Origin: an uncultured Rhodospirillaceae bacterium
Lineage (GTDB): Bacteria > Pseudomonadota > Alphaproteobacteria > Rhodospirillales > Casp-alpha2
NCBI GenBank assembly: GCA_913030825.1
Contig: CAJWCU010000011.1
Location: forward strand, 62,001-126,000
Direction of reading: 5' to 3'
DNA length: 64,000 nucleotides
In this document: positions 27,556 through 35,784 of the stretch, one piece after another
Layout: each line of letters opens with the position of its first letter
Position numbering within the stretch: the stretch's first letter is position 1
Made by a program: the position numbers and the translations under genes
Notes under the pieces: model-generated
Seen by the model: only the letters and a program-made list of their open reading frames with translations
Database searches by the model: none
What the model was told of the DNA's origin: nothing

Positions 27556-27960
27556 ATGACCGCGCCTTTTTCCATCGACCGCATCGACCATTTCGTCATC
27601 ACCGTGGCGGACGTGGACAAGACCTGTGAGTTCTACGAGAAGGCGCTGGGCATGAAGCGGGAAGATTTCGAAGCACGGCCCGGAGATATCCGCTCGGCCC
27701 TGCTGTTCGGGCGCAACAAGATCAATCTGCACCCGTACCCCAGCCCCTATGAGCCCAAGGGCGTCAACCCGGTGACGGGGGCGGGGGACTTCTGCCTGAT
27801 CACCGAGACCCCGATCACCGAGGTCATGGCCCACCTGGAAGGCCTGGGCATCGAAATCGAGGTCAAGCCCTCCAAGCGCACGGGGGCGCTGGGCGAACTC
27901 GATTCGATCTACTTCCGCGATCCCGACGGCAATCTGGTGGAAGTTTCCAACTACGTCTGA
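27556..27960 (+). CDS. VOC-family (glyoxalase/bleomycin resistance) protein
   Basis: The 134-residue protein has two beta-alpha-beta-beta-beta modules of the vicinal oxygen chelate fold. Metal ligand candidates are H12 in IDHFVITVAD, the His in KINLHPYP, and the Glu in GNLVEVSNYV, with the family pattern YFRDPDGNLVE. GGGAG lies before the ATG. Members include glyoxalase I, dioxygenases and resistance proteins; the sequence resembles virulence-associated YetH/YwbC-like single-domain forms. Substrate unknown. Confidence 0.85.
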   Translation: MTAPFSIDRIDHFVITVADVDKTCEFYEKALGMKREDFEARPGDIRSALLFGRNKINLHPYPSPYEPKGVNPVTGAGDFCLITETPITEVMAHLEGLGIEIEVKPSKRTGALGELDSIYFRDPDGNLVEVSNYV

Positions 27961-27979
27961 GGGCCGGGAGATTCCGTCC

Positions 27980-28186
27980 TCAGACCTCCGTCACACCGCT
28001 GATCACGAAGCCCTGGTTCGCCGGATAACGGCGTTCCGCGCGGGCACGGGCTTCGTTGACGTCGCTGCCTGAGAATTCGATGAAATGGGTGTCCGCCCAT
28101 TCATCCTTGAATATCTTGTGGCTGGTCCCGTCTTTCAGGGCGTCCAGCACGTCGCTGTTGTGAATTTCGAACTCGAAGACCGGCAT
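27980..28186 (-). CDS. Small conserved-looking hypothetical protein
   Basis: A 68-residue soluble protein (begins MPVFEFEIHNSD, ends VISGVTEV). It has mixed beta/alpha character, no signal peptide and no recognised motif; the central 'SGSDVNEARARAERRYP' looks like an alternating helix. An exact CRP-type palindrome lies 127-142 bases upstream of its ATG and has no other obvious target, so the gene may be cyclic-nucleotide regulated. Codon use matches the neighbours. Function unknown. Confidence 0.6.
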   Translation of the reverse strand: MPVFEFEIHNSDVLDALKDGTSHKIFKDEWADTHFIEFSGSDVNEARARAERRYPANQGFVISGVTEV

Positions 28187-28312
28187 TGATCACTCTCACC
28201 CATTGAATGTGGCAACCGACCTGTTGCGGGACCGGCGCCCGATCCATGGGCATCCCGGACCCTGGTCTGATTATTGTCCGAACCCTATGTACGGATAAGT
28301 GACGGTGATGAA

Positions 28313-28328
28313 TGTGACCTATGTCACA
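28313..28328. promoter_or_regulatory. Perfect CRP-type palindrome
   Basis: TGTGACCTATGTCACA fits the CRP/FNR-family consensus TGTGA-N6-TCACA exactly and lies in a 207-base intergenic region upstream of the 68-residue minus-strand gene and downstream of the metY stop. Confidence 0.6.
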
Positions 28329-28393
28329 AAGACTATGCCCGTTCCCGGCCGGAAAAACTGAAAATCACATAAAACGTTGAGAAATAACGATAA

Positions 28394-29704
28394 TTAGGCG
28401 TTTAGCGCCTTTTCCAGATCGCGGATCAGGTCGTCCGCTGTCTCGATGCCGATGGACAGGCGCACCACGTCGGGCCCTGCGCCGGCGGCGATCTGCTGGT
28501 CTTCCGTCAGTTGCCGGTGGGTCGTCGAGGCTGGATGGATGATCAGCGACCGCGTGTCGCCGACGTTGGCGAGGTGGGAGAACAACTCCACCGTCTCCAC
28601 GCATTTGATCCCGGCCTCGTAGCCGCCCTTGAGCCCGAAGGTGAAAACCGAACCCGGCCCCTTCGGCAGGTATTTCTTGGCGAGATCATGGAACGGGCTG
28701 GATTTCAGACCCGCGTAGGACACCCAGGCGACGGCCGGATGGCTTTCCAGGAATTCCGCGACTTTCTGTGCGTTCTGGACGTGGCGGTCCATACGCAGGC
28801 CCAGGGTCTCCGTGCCGGTGATGGTCAGGAAGGCGTTCATCGGCGCCATGGACGGGCCGAAATCGCGCAGCGCCACGGCCCGCGCCTTCATGGTGAAGCC
28901 GAAATCGCCGAAGGTCTCGTAGAAGGTGAGGCCGTGATAGGCCGGGTCCGGCGTGCACATGCCGGGAAACTTGCCCGACGCCGCCCAATCGAATTTGCCG
29001 CTTTCAATGACCGCACCCCCCATGGAATTGGCATGGCCCGACAGGAACTTGGTCGTCGAGTGAACGACGATGTCGGCGCCCCATTCGAAGGGCCGCAGCA
29101 GGTACGGCGTCGCCAAGGTGTTGTCGACGATCAGCGGCACGCCGGCCTCATGGGCGACCTCGGCGACCGGCTCCAGGTCGACAATCAGGCCGCCGGGATT
29201 GGCGAGGGCTTCCAGGAACACGCCCTTGGCTTCCGGATGGTCCTTGAGGGCTTGGCGGAAGTTTTCCGGGTCCGTCGGGTCGACGAAATGACAATCCCAG
29301 CCCAGGCGTTTGAACGAATGGCCGAACTGGGTGATCGAACCGCCGTAGAGGTTCTTCGACGCGATGAAGCAGTCGCCCGGCTCCAGCAGGGTGAAGAAGG
29401 TCAGGAACTGTGCCGCATGGCCGGAGGAGGCACAGACGGCGGCGCGTCCGCCTTCCAGGTTGGCGAGCCGTTCCTCCAGCACCGAGACGGTCGGGTTGGT
29501 TAGCCGCGAATAGATGAAGCCGAAGGTCTGCAGGTTGAACAGGTCGGCGGCGTGTTCGGCATCTTCGAAAACGTAAGACGTATTCTGATGGATCGGCGTG
29601 ACGCGGGCCCCCGTTTCCGCGTCGGGCCGGGCCCCCGCATGGATGGCGCGCGTCTCGAATCCGAATTCATGCGGGCCGTCGGGCTTTTTGCTGTCGTCGG
29701 TCAT
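28394..29704 (-). CDS. metY: O-acetylhomoserine (thiol)-lyase family enzyme
   Basis: A PLP enzyme of the Cys/Met metabolism family; O-acetylhomoserine sulfhydrylase makes homocysteine directly from sulfide. The 436-residue length and the sequence GFETRAIHAGARPDAETGARVTPIHQNTSYVF are typical. The PLP lysine is in HSTTKFLSGHANSMGG, and TLATPYLLRPFEWGADIV is the cofactor-phosphate region. It is last in an operon after the CoA-binding protein (7 bases upstream). That position beside fatty-acid-type genes is not obviously related. Cystathionine-lyase activity is less likely given length and the long C-terminal domain. Confidence 0.9.
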   Translation of the reverse strand: MTDDSKKPDGPHEFGFETRAIHAGARPDAETGARVTPIHQNTSYVFEDAEHAADLFNLQTFGFIYSRLTNPTVSVLEERLANLEGGRAAVCASSGHAAQFLTFFTLLEPGDCFIASKNLYGGSITQFGHSFKRLGWDCHFVDPTDPENFRQALKDHPEAKGVFLEALANPGGLIVDLEPVAEVAHEAGVPLIVDNTLATPYLLRPFEWGADIVVHSTTKFLSGHANSMGGAVIESGKFDWAASGKFPGMCTPDPAYHGLTFYETFGDFGFTMKARAVALRDFGPSMAPMNAFLTITGTETLGLRMDRHVQNAQKVAEFLESHPAVAWVSYAGLKSSPFHDLAKKYLPKGPGSVFTFGLKGGYEAGIKCVETVELFSHLANVGDTRSLIIHPASTTHRQLTEDQQIAAGAGPDVVRLSIGIETADDLIRDLEKALNA

Positions 29705-29711
29705 GGCTGCG

Positions 29712-30233
29712 TCACCGTTTCGGCCGTTTGGATGAGATGACCCCGGAATTCACGCCGCTCCAGCCCAGTTCTCCGAACAGGCGGCCGTATTCGATCTTGG
29801 GGCAGCGATCCATAATGACGGTCAGGCCCGCGGCCTCGGCCCGCGCCGCCGCGTCGTCGTCGCGCACGCCCAATTGCAGCCAGATCACCTTGATCGCCTT
29901 TTCGTCCTTCAATTCGATGGCGCGGTCGATGATGCCGCCGGCGTCCTTCGACGCGCGGAACACATCGACCATGTCGATCGGGCCGGGCACGTCGCCGAGT
30001 TCCGCATAGGTCATCTGGTCCCAGATTTCCTTGCCCGCATGACCGGGGTTCACGGGAATAACCGAATAGCCTTTGCCCAACAGGTACTTCATGGCGAAGT
30101 TCGACGGTCGCACCCAGTTGGGCGAGGCCCCGACAATGGCGATGGTGCGTACGTCCTTGAGGATCCCGGCGACCAGCTTGTCGTCGTAGACCAGGGGTGG
30201 GGGGGCGGCGTCGGCGAGGGTGGGCTCGGTCAT
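29712..30233 (-). CDS. CoA-binding domain protein (YccU-like)
   Basis: The 173-residue protein is a single Rossmann-like CoA_binding domain: TIAIVGASPNWVRPSN (29-44) for the nucleotide, GYSVIPVNPGHAGKEI, and a conserved cysteine-containing end VIMDRCPKIEYGRL. Stand-alone YccU-type proteins bind CoA in structures but have no established reaction. Its start overlaps the enoyl-CoA hydratase stop by four bases (ATGA), implying coupled translation, and metY follows 7 bases downstream. Confidence 0.88.
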   Translation of the reverse strand: MTEPTLADAAPPPLVYDDKLVAGILKDVRTIAIVGASPNWVRPSNFAMKYLLGKGYSVIPVNPGHAGKEIWDQMTYAELGDVPGPIDMVDVFRASKDAGGIIDRAIELKDEKAIKVIWLQLGVRDDDAAARAEAAGLTVIMDRCPKIEYGRLFGELGWSGVNSGVISSKRPKR

Positions 30234-31066
30234 TTGGGGTCCTTGGGGTCGAACAGGTCTTCGCCCGGCAGCCAGTCGGGCATGGGCTCTTTTTCCAGGA
30301 AGGCGCCGACGCCATGCTGCGCATCGTCGTGCAGCATGTTGCGCACAATGGTTTCCGTCGCCAGGTCGTAGGCGGCGTCCAGCCCTTCCTCGATCTGCTT
30401 GTAGAACAAGGATTTACCGGCCTGTACGGCGGTCGGCGACTTGCCGGCGATGGTCTCGGCCAGGTCGTGAACGGCGGCGTCCAGCGCCTCGGCCGTGACG
30501 ACCCGGTTGACCAGGCCGTATTGCCGCGCCGTCTCGGCGGAAATGAATTCTCCGGTATAGAGCAATTCCAACGCCTGTTTGCGCGGCAGGTTGCGGGTCA
30601 CCGCGACCATCGGGGTGGAGCAGAAGAGGCCCAGGTTGATGCCCGAGGTCGCGAAGCGCACACCCTCGGCCGCGACGGCCAGATCGCATTGCGCGACCAT
30701 CTGACAGCCAGCGGCGGTCGCCACGCCGTGGACCTTGGCGATCACCGGCTGCGGAATGCGGGTGAGGGAGGTCATCATCTTGGAGCACTGCTTGAACAGG
30801 CCCTCCAACGCGTCTCGGCCTTGCAGGCCTTTCATTTCCTGAAGGTCATGCCCGGCGCAGAACGCGCGCCCGTTGGCGGCGATGACGACGACGCGGGTGT
30901 CGCGGTCGTCCATCAGGGCGTCCAGCTGCGCCTGGATCGCGGCCATCAGGTCGCCGGACAGCGCATTGAACTTGTCGGGCCGGTTCAGCGTCAGGGTCGC
31001 GATGCCGTCGCGGTCGTCGCGTAGCAGCAAGGCTTCATTGCCGCCGGTCGTCTTGGTCTCGGGCAT
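30230..31066 (-). CDS. Enoyl-CoA hydratase/isomerase family protein
   Basis: A 278-residue crotonase-fold protein. The oxyanion-hole sequences are visible: GRAFCAGHDLQEMKGL (first loop) and GVATAAGCQMVAQCDLAVA (second loop). The helical trimerisation C-terminus is complete. One of the two glutamates typical of classical hydratases is not evident in the second loop, so isomerase or another crotonase reaction is possible. It leads a minus-strand operon with the CoA-binding protein and metY, and its upstream region holds a LiuR-like palindrome at 31148. Confidence 0.85.
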   Translation of the reverse strand: MPETKTTGGNEALLLRDDRDGIATLTLNRPDKFNALSGDLMAAIQAQLDALMDDRDTRVVVIAANGRAFCAGHDLQEMKGLQGRDALEGLFKQCSKMMTSLTRIPQPVIAKVHGVATAAGCQMVAQCDLAVAAEGVRFATSGINLGLFCSTPMVAVTRNLPRKQALELLYTGEFISAETARQYGLVNRVVTAEALDAAVHDLAETIAGKSPTAVQAGKSLFYKQIEEGLDAAYDLATETIVRNMLHDDAQHGVGAFLEKEPMPDWLPGEDLFDPKDPK

Positions 31067-31147
31067 GGGTGTTGGTCTCCTCCTGCCTTCGTTTCTAAGG
31101 CTCCCGGGGCAGGTAAGGCAAGCCCGCCCGGCGATGGAAGGTTCGCG

Positions 31148-31162
31148 TTGACGTTAACGTAA
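31148..31162. promoter_or_regulatory. Palindrome resembling LiuR/MerR acyl-CoA regulator sites
   Basis: TTGACGTTAACGTAA contains the perfect core ACGTTAACGT. It lies between the divergent enoyl-CoA hydratase (82 bases) and PaaI thioesterase (66 bases) starts. Sites of this type are bound by MerR-family regulators of branched-chain amino acid and fatty acid breakdown in proteobacteria; the match is from memory of that pattern. Confidence 0.45.
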
Positions 31163-31227
31163 ACGGTAAGTACCGTCTGCCCCTCCCGCAAGACTTAGAA
31201 AGAAAATCAAGACGGAGTCCGCCGCAA

Positions 31228-31647
31228 ATGACGCGCTTCACCGCCGAACAGTTCAACACGATCATGGAAGATGAATTGCCTTTCGCCCATGAGGTCGGCA
31301 TGCGGGCCGAGACGATCGAGGAACGCAAGGCCGTCTTGCGTATGCCGACGGATGAACGGCAGCTGCGCCCGGGCGGCACCGTTTCCGGCCCGGCCATGAT
31401 GGCGCTGGCCGATGCGGCGATGTACGCGGTGCTGCTGGGCGCCATCGGGCCGGTGAAACTGGCCGTGACGACCAGCTTCAACGCCAACTTCCTGAGCAAG
31501 CCGCAGCCGGGGGACCTCGTCGCCGAGGCGGAAATCCTCAAGCTTGGCAAGCGCTTGGCGGTGATCGAGGTGGCATTGCATTCCGACGGTTTCGACGCAC
31601 CCGTCGCTCATATGACCGGGACCTATTCGATCCCGCCCCGAGACTGA
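31228..31647 (+). CDS. PaaI-family hotdog thioesterase
   Basis: The 139-residue hotdog protein has the PaaI pattern: LPFAHEVGMRAE, RPGGTVSGPAMMALADAAMYAVLL with the catalytic Asp in the long helix, and LAVTTSFNANFLSKPQPGDLVAEAEILKLGKRL. PaaI-type enzymes hydrolyse aryl- or acyl-CoA thioesters, often rescuing CoA from dead-end products. It is divergent from the enoyl-CoA hydratase operon and may share its operator. Preferred substrate unknown. Confidence 0.87.
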   Translation: MTRFTAEQFNTIMEDELPFAHEVGMRAETIEERKAVLRMPTDERQLRPGGTVSGPAMMALADAAMYAVLLGAIGPVKLAVTTSFNANFLSKPQPGDLVAEAEILKLGKRLAVIEVALHSDGFDAPVAHMTGTYSIPPRD

Positions 31648-31671
31648 GCCCTGGGGCTTGTCGAAATGTGA

Positions 31672-31685
31672 GGTATTATAATACC
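31672..31685. promoter_or_regulatory. Perfect 14-base palindrome upstream of rplM promoter
   Basis: GGTATTATAATACC reads the same on both strands and sits about 40 bases before the -35 box of the ribosomal protein promoter. No factor is assigned. Confidence 0.4.
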
Positions 31686-31722
31686 GTCCATGTAAATGAC
31701 GGAAAATGTTGCGGTTTTCCGC

Positions 31723-31751
31723 TTGACTTCCCGTTCTTCTGTGGCATATTC
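31723..31751 (+). promoter_or_regulatory. Promoter of rplM-rpsI
   Basis: TTGACT (31723-31728) and ATATTC (31746-31751) with a 17-base spacer, about 70 bases before the rplM start in a leader that ends AAGGAACGTGACCC before the ATG. Confidence 0.65.
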
Positions 31752-31823
31752 CGCCGCCTCCGGCCACCCGTGCGCCTATTGATCTGTGCGGGGGCCGTGA
31801 TCGAATTTTAAGGAACGTGACCC

Positions 31824-32288
31824 ATGAAAACCTTCTCCGCGAAACCGTCGGACGTCGAAAAGGGTTGGTACGTTGTCGATGCCGAGGGCCTGGTCCTCGG
31901 TCGTCTGGCTTCTGCCATCGCCACCCGTCTGCGCGGCAAGCATAAGCCGATGTACACCCCGCATATCGATTGCGGCGACCACATCATCGTCATCAACGCC
32001 GATAAGGTGCGTCTGACCGGCAACAAGCTGCTGGACAAGAAGTATCACTATCACACCGGTTATCCGGGCGGCCTCAAGACCCGCACCGCCGGCGGCATCC
32101 TGAGCGGTGCGCATCCCGAGCGCGTCGTCTACAAGGCCGTCGAACGCATGATCAGCCGTAACCCCCTGGGTCGCGACCAAATGCGCAAGCTGCACGTCTA
32201 TGCCGGAACGGAACACCCCCATGCCGGTCAGCAGCCCCAGGTTCTGGACGTTGGCGCCATGAACCCGAAGAACAAGAGGAGCGCCTAA
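31824..32288 (+). CDS. rplM: 50S ribosomal protein L13
   Basis: L13 is an early-assembling protein of the large ribosomal subunit. The 154-residue protein starts [22 protein letters not shown] and contains [23 protein letters not shown], the family core, and the C-terminal [11 protein letters not shown]-like segment ([13 protein letters not shown]). It is followed 3 bases later by rpsI, the nearly universal bacterial arrangement. Confidence 0.98.
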   Translation: MKTFSAKPSDVEKGWYVVDAEGLVLGRLASAIATRLRGKHKPMYTPHIDCGDHIIVINADKVRLTGNKLLDKKYHYHTGYPGGLKTRTAGGILSGAHPERVVYKAVERMISRNPLGRDQMRKLHVYAGTEHPHAGQQPQVLDVGAMNPKNKRSA

Positions 32289-32291
32289 TCC

Positions 32292-32777
32292 ATGTCCGAT
32301 GAAGTGAAAACGCTTGAAGACCTGGGCGAAGTCACGGGCATCGCGCCCCAGCCCGAGGAAACGGCGCCCGCCGAGCCGGTGATCGACGAACACGGCCGGT
32401 CCTACGCCACGGGCCGCCGCAAGGACGCCGTCGCCCGCGTCTGGATCAAACCCGGTCCGGGCAAGATCACTGTCAATGGCCGCGACGTCGATGTCTATTT
32501 CGCCCGTCCGGTTCTGCAGATGATGATCAAGCAGCCGTTCGAGACGGTCGAACGCTTGGGCCAGTACGACGTGATGTGCACGGTCAAGGGCGGTGGCCTG
32601 TCGGGTCAGGCCGGCGCCGTGCGCCACGGCATTTCCCGTGCGCTGACCTACTTCGAGCCGACCCTTCGGCCGAAGCTGAAGTCCGGCGGCTTCCTGACGC
32701 GCGACAGCCGCGCCGTGGAACGTAAGAAGTTCGGCCGCCGCAAGGCCCGTCGTAGCTTCCAGTTCTCGAAGCGTTAA
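32292..32777 (+). CDS. rpsI: 30S ribosomal protein S9
   Basis: S9 sits in the small-subunit head and its C-terminal tail reaches the P-site tRNA. The 161-residue form has an acidic N-terminal extension of about 35 residues ([16 protein letters not shown]..., Pro/Glu-rich) typical of alphaproteobacteria. The core begins [14 protein letters not shown] and ends with the conserved tail [14 protein letters not shown]. Confidence 0.98.
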   Translation: MSDEVKTLEDLGEVTGIAPQPEETAPAEPVIDEHGRSYATGRRKDAVARVWIKPGPGKITVNGRDVDVYFARPVLQMMIKQPFETVERLGQYDVMCTVKGGGLSGQAGAVRHGISRALTYFEPTLRPKLKSGGFLTRDSRAVERKKFGRRKARRSFQFSKR

Positions 32778-32783
32778 TCTGCA

Positions 32784-32816
32784 GGGCGATGGGGATGGCC
32801 CGGTCGGCCATCGCCC
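32784..32816 (+). terminator. Hairpin after rpsI
   Basis: GGGCGATGG (32784-32792) pairs with CCATCGCCC (32808-32816) seven bases after the rpsI stop. It lacks a T-tract, so it may act with the next hairpin. Confidence 0.45.
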
Positions 32817-32846
32817 GTCTCCACGCAAGGTTTTGGAAAGGCCGTC

Positions 32847-32870
32847 CCGCCAGGGGCGGTCTTTTCGTTT
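32847..32870 (+). terminator. Possible intrinsic terminator after rpsI
   Basis: CCGCC (32847-32851) and GGCGG (32855-32859) form a short stem followed by TCTTTTCGTTT. Confidence 0.45.
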
Positions 32871-32941
32871 GCGCGCCTCATCCTGCGGGGGAGGGCGTTC
32901 TGTGCTATGATGGCGGGCAACCGATAGAGGGAGATCCCGTC

Positions 32942-33529
32942 ATGCAACGACGCCTGACAACGGTTTTGGCGGTCTGCGTTCTGGCCCTTTGGGCCCCCGC
33001 CGCCAAGGCCACGACCCTGGGCGACGACGGCCTGCACAAGCAGCCGTGGTTTGCCGAAACCTTCCTGATCCTGGGCGAAGACATTCATGAGGCGGCAGCC
33101 GACGGCAAGCGCGTCGCGGTGATCTTCGAACAGAAAGGCTGCCCTTATTGCCGAGAGATGCATACGGTGAATTTCGCCGAACCCGAAGTCGCCGAATACA
33201 TCAAGGCCAACTTCATGGTCGTGCAATTGAACATGTGGGGTGCCCGCGAGGTCACGGATCTGGACGGCAAGGCCATGGAAGAACGCGAACTGGCGCGGCG
33301 CTGGCGCGTTAATTTCACACCGACCGTCGTGTTCCTGCCGACGCCCGAAGAAATGAAGGCCGGGATGACCGAGGCGGCGCGCCTGCCCGGCTATTTCAAG
33401 CCGTTCCATTTCCTGCGCATGTTTGAATACGTGAAGGCGGGCGCTTACGCCGACCAGCCGTTCCAGCGCTATCTGCAGGATAAGTTCGAAGAAATGGACA
33501 AGGCCGGCGAAAAGCCCAAGGTCTGGTAG
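32942..33529 (+). CDS. Exported thioredoxin-like protein, SoxW type
   Basis: The chosen ATG (32942, GAGGGAG upstream) gives 195 residues with a clean signal peptide (hydrophobic 7-20, cleavage near AKA-T). A longer frame upstream is not a credible signal. The mature domain is thioredoxin-like: VAVIFEQKGCPYCREMH places the redox pair at C67 and C70, and the cis-proline loop reads NFTPTVVFLP. A long insertion and a helical tail follow. SoxW-like proteins reduce periplasmic partners in sulfur oxidation or thiol metabolism. With the exported rhodanese and DsrE-like pair at the start of the window, a periplasmic thiol/sulfur relay is conceivable, but no sox gene is present. Confidence 0.8.
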   Translation: MQRRLTTVLAVCVLALWAPAAKATTLGDDGLHKQPWFAETFLILGEDIHEAAADGKRVAVIFEQKGCPYCREMHTVNFAEPEVAEYIKANFMVVQLNMWGAREVTDLDGKAMEERELARRWRVNFTPTVVFLPTPEEMKAGMTEAARLPGYFKPFHFLRMFEYVKAGAYADQPFQRYLQDKFEEMDKAGEKPKVW

Positions 33530-33568
33530 ACGCGACCTTGGGCCTTGCCGTGACTTGAGTTGCCCGCG

Positions 33569-34594
33569 TCAGGGTGTGCGGTTGAGGAAGGCCCGCAGGC
33601 GATCTTCCCAAAGGTGGGCGTCGATCATTGGCCCGGCATGGCCGTACTTGGTCTTGATCTCGCAGAATTCCGCATCCAGGCCGTTTGATTTCAGAAGGTC
33701 CACCGTCGGCTGGCCCAGCGCCACGTCGACGATGTTGTCCGTATCGGCGAGCACGTTCAAAAGCGGCGCCCTGTACTTGTCGGCATGGGGCGTCATGTCC
33801 GATCCGATGCCCGCTTCGTAAAGCTGGTAAAGACAGTTGGCATCGAACTCCTGGGCCCAGGCTTCGCCGCGCTTCTTGATTTCGATCGCCGCCGCATCCT
33901 TGCCGCCCAGCGTGTCGGCCAGATAGTCGCCGATGCCGTAGTTGGTCAGCCGTTCGACGCGCGCCGCCGCCAGTTCCGCATAGACAGCACCCGCGTCCGG
34001 GTTGCCGACGTAATGGCCGCCGTTCCAGCCGGCGCATTTGGCATAGCGGCCGCGGATTTCCTCGACCTGAGCCTGGGTCGTTTCGCGTTTGATGACGCCC
34101 GCGATCGGTACCAGGGCGCGCATACGCTCGGGATAGGTGGCGCCCCAGCGATAGGTCAGGTGGCCGCCGTAGGAATAGCCGATGACGGCCTTCAACTGGC
34201 CGATTCCCAGGTGGTCGATCAGGGCGCGTTGCGTTTCGACCGTATCGGCGACCGTGAACTTCGGGAAATCGGGGCCCCAGAGCTTGCCGGTCGCCGGGTT
34301 GACCGTCGCGGCGCTGGAGGTGCCGTAGCTGGAGCCCAGGTTGTTGGCGCAGACGACAAAGTATTTGTCCGTGTCGATGCCCTTGCCCGGGCCGATCAGC
34401 TTGTAGGCCCAGCCGTTTTCGTCGCCGGCGGCATGGGGGAAATTGGTATAGCCGTGGCACAGCAGGATGGCGTTGTCGCCGGCGGCGTTGAGCGTCCCCC
34501 AGGTCTCGTAAGCGAGGGTCAGATCGGGCAGGGTTTCGCCCGTCGATAGGGAAAATTCGCCATGGGTGTAGGTCTGGGATGTCGGCAATAGCAT
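33569..34594 (-). CDS. MetX-like alpha/beta hydrolase
   Basis: The ATG at 34594 gives 341 residues; a TTG 12 codons earlier is open but lacks a ribosome site. The frame resembles homoserine O-acetyltransferases: LPDLTLAYETWGTL near the start, CANNLGSSYGTSSAAT, and GPDFPKFTVADTVETQRALIDHLGI. However, the nucleophile elbow reads GYSYGGH rather than the GGSMGG usual in MetX, and the oxyanion region differs. The acid-base pair is likely the Asp in VLADTDNIVD and the His in TKYGHAGP. It is therefore called a family member of uncertain acyl-transfer or hydrolase activity. It is divergent from argC. Confidence 0.7.
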   Translation of the reverse strand: MLLPTSQTYTHGEFSLSTGETLPDLTLAYETWGTLNAAGDNAILLCHGYTNFPHAAGDENGWAYKLIGPGKGIDTDKYFVVCANNLGSSYGTSSAATVNPATGKLWGPDFPKFTVADTVETQRALIDHLGIGQLKAVIGYSYGGHLTYRWGATYPERMRALVPIAGVIKRETTQAQVEEIRGRYAKCAGWNGGHYVGNPDAGAVYAELAAARVERLTNYGIGDYLADTLGGKDAAAIEIKKRGEAWAQEFDANCLYQLYEAGIGSDMTPHADKYRAPLLNVLADTDNIVDVALGQPTVDLLKSNGLDAEFCEIKTKYGHAGPMIDAHLWEDRLRAFLNRTP

Positions 34595-34769
34595 TGTTTT
34601 TGGGCCTTTTCGGGCTTGGATGTTTCGCAACGTAGCGAGAACTCTAGACCCGCGCCGGATTGCCGATCAATGCGCATTGTTGCGCCTAAGCGCGGGGGCG
34701 CTTATACCGTGGCCCATCCGATGGCTTGTCGGCCGTCGGCCCGACCATTCAGATTCAAGGACCAAGACC

Positions 34770-35741
34770 ATGACCGCCAAGGTGTTCATCGACGGAGAGG
34801 TAGGAACCACGGGGCTGCAGATCAGTGCGCGCCTGGAACGCCGCGCCGACGTCGAACTCCTCCGCCTGGCGGACGCGGTGCGGAAAGACCCCAAGGCTCG
34901 GGCTGAGGCCCTGAACGCTGCCGACGTGGCGATTTTGTGCTTGCCCGACGCGGCGGCCAAGGAAGCCGTGGCGATGATCGACAACCCCAACACGCGGGTG
35001 ATCGACGCTTCGACGGCGCACCGCACGGCGGAGGGCTGGACCTACGGTTTTCCGGAGTACGACAAGGGCCATGAGGCCAAGGTGGCGGCGGCCAAGCGGG
35101 TTGCCAACACGGGCTGCTACGCGGTTTCGTCGGTGGCATTGTTGCACCCGCTGGTCTCGGCGGGGTTGCTGCCGAAGAACTTTCCGGCGACGATCAACGC
35201 CGTCTCCGGCTATTCCGGCGGCGGGCGGCAGCTGATCGAGGCGTTCGAGGACCCGGGGGCGGAGGGCCATATCGAGGCCGCCGTGCGTGTCTACGCCCTG
35301 GGCCTCGCCCATAAGCACATTCCGGAAATGCACAAGTATTCGGGCCTCGACCATGCGCCGATCTTCGTGCCCTCCGTGGCGCGCTACATGCAGGGCATGA
35401 TCGTGCAGATCCCGGTGCCGTTGTGGTCCCTGCCGGGCACGCCCAAGGCCAAGGACCTGCAGGCGGCGCTCGCCGATCATTACGCCGGTCGCCGCTTCGT
35501 CACGGTCGCTGAATACGACGCGGCCCTGTCCTTGGGCCATCTGGAGCCCGAGGGCCTGAACGGCACGAACGAGTTGAAGTTGTTCGTCTTCGCCAATGAG
35601 GGCACGGGGCAGGCGGTGCTGACGGCGTTGCTCGACAATCTGGGCAAGGGGGCCTCGGGCCAGGCGGTGCAATGCCTGAACCTGATGCTGGGCGTCGATG
35701 AGGCGACGGGCCTGGACGCGCCGCAGGAATTACTCAACTAG
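34770..35741 (+). CDS. argC: N-acetyl-gamma-glutamyl-phosphate reductase, type 2
   Basis: ArgC reduces N-acetylglutamyl phosphate to the semialdehyde in arginine synthesis. The start at 34770 gives 323 residues (MTAKVFIDGEVGTTGLQI); the open frame upstream is not part of it. The NADP Rossmann motif is at 5-20 and the catalytic cysteine is C116 in ANTGCYAVS. The short length and N-terminal sequence place it in the type 2 (AGPR_2) group. It is convergent with parE. Confidence 0.95.
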   Translation: MTAKVFIDGEVGTTGLQISARLERRADVELLRLADAVRKDPKARAEALNAADVAILCLPDAAAKEAVAMIDNPNTRVIDASTAHRTAEGWTYGFPEYDKGHEAKVAAAKRVANTGCYAVSSVALLHPLVSAGLLPKNFPATINAVSGYSGGGRQLIEAFEDPGAEGHIEAAVRVYALGLAHKHIPEMHKYSGLDHAPIFVPSVARYMQGMIVQIPVPLWSLPGTPKAKDLQAALADHYAGRRFVTVAEYDAALSLGHLEPEGLNGTNELKLFVFANEGTGQAVLTALLDNLGKGASGQAVQCLNLMLGVDEATGLDAPQELLN

Positions 35742-35784
35742 ACTCCGGCGGGGCAGGCGCCCAAAGGCGACCTACAAGCGCGGC

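Noticed and set aside
34595-34769. SAM-II riboswitch ahead of the MetX-like gene
   Set aside because: No SAM-II pseudoknot consensus is recognisable on the minus strand; only a GCGCA/TGCGC repeat is seen.
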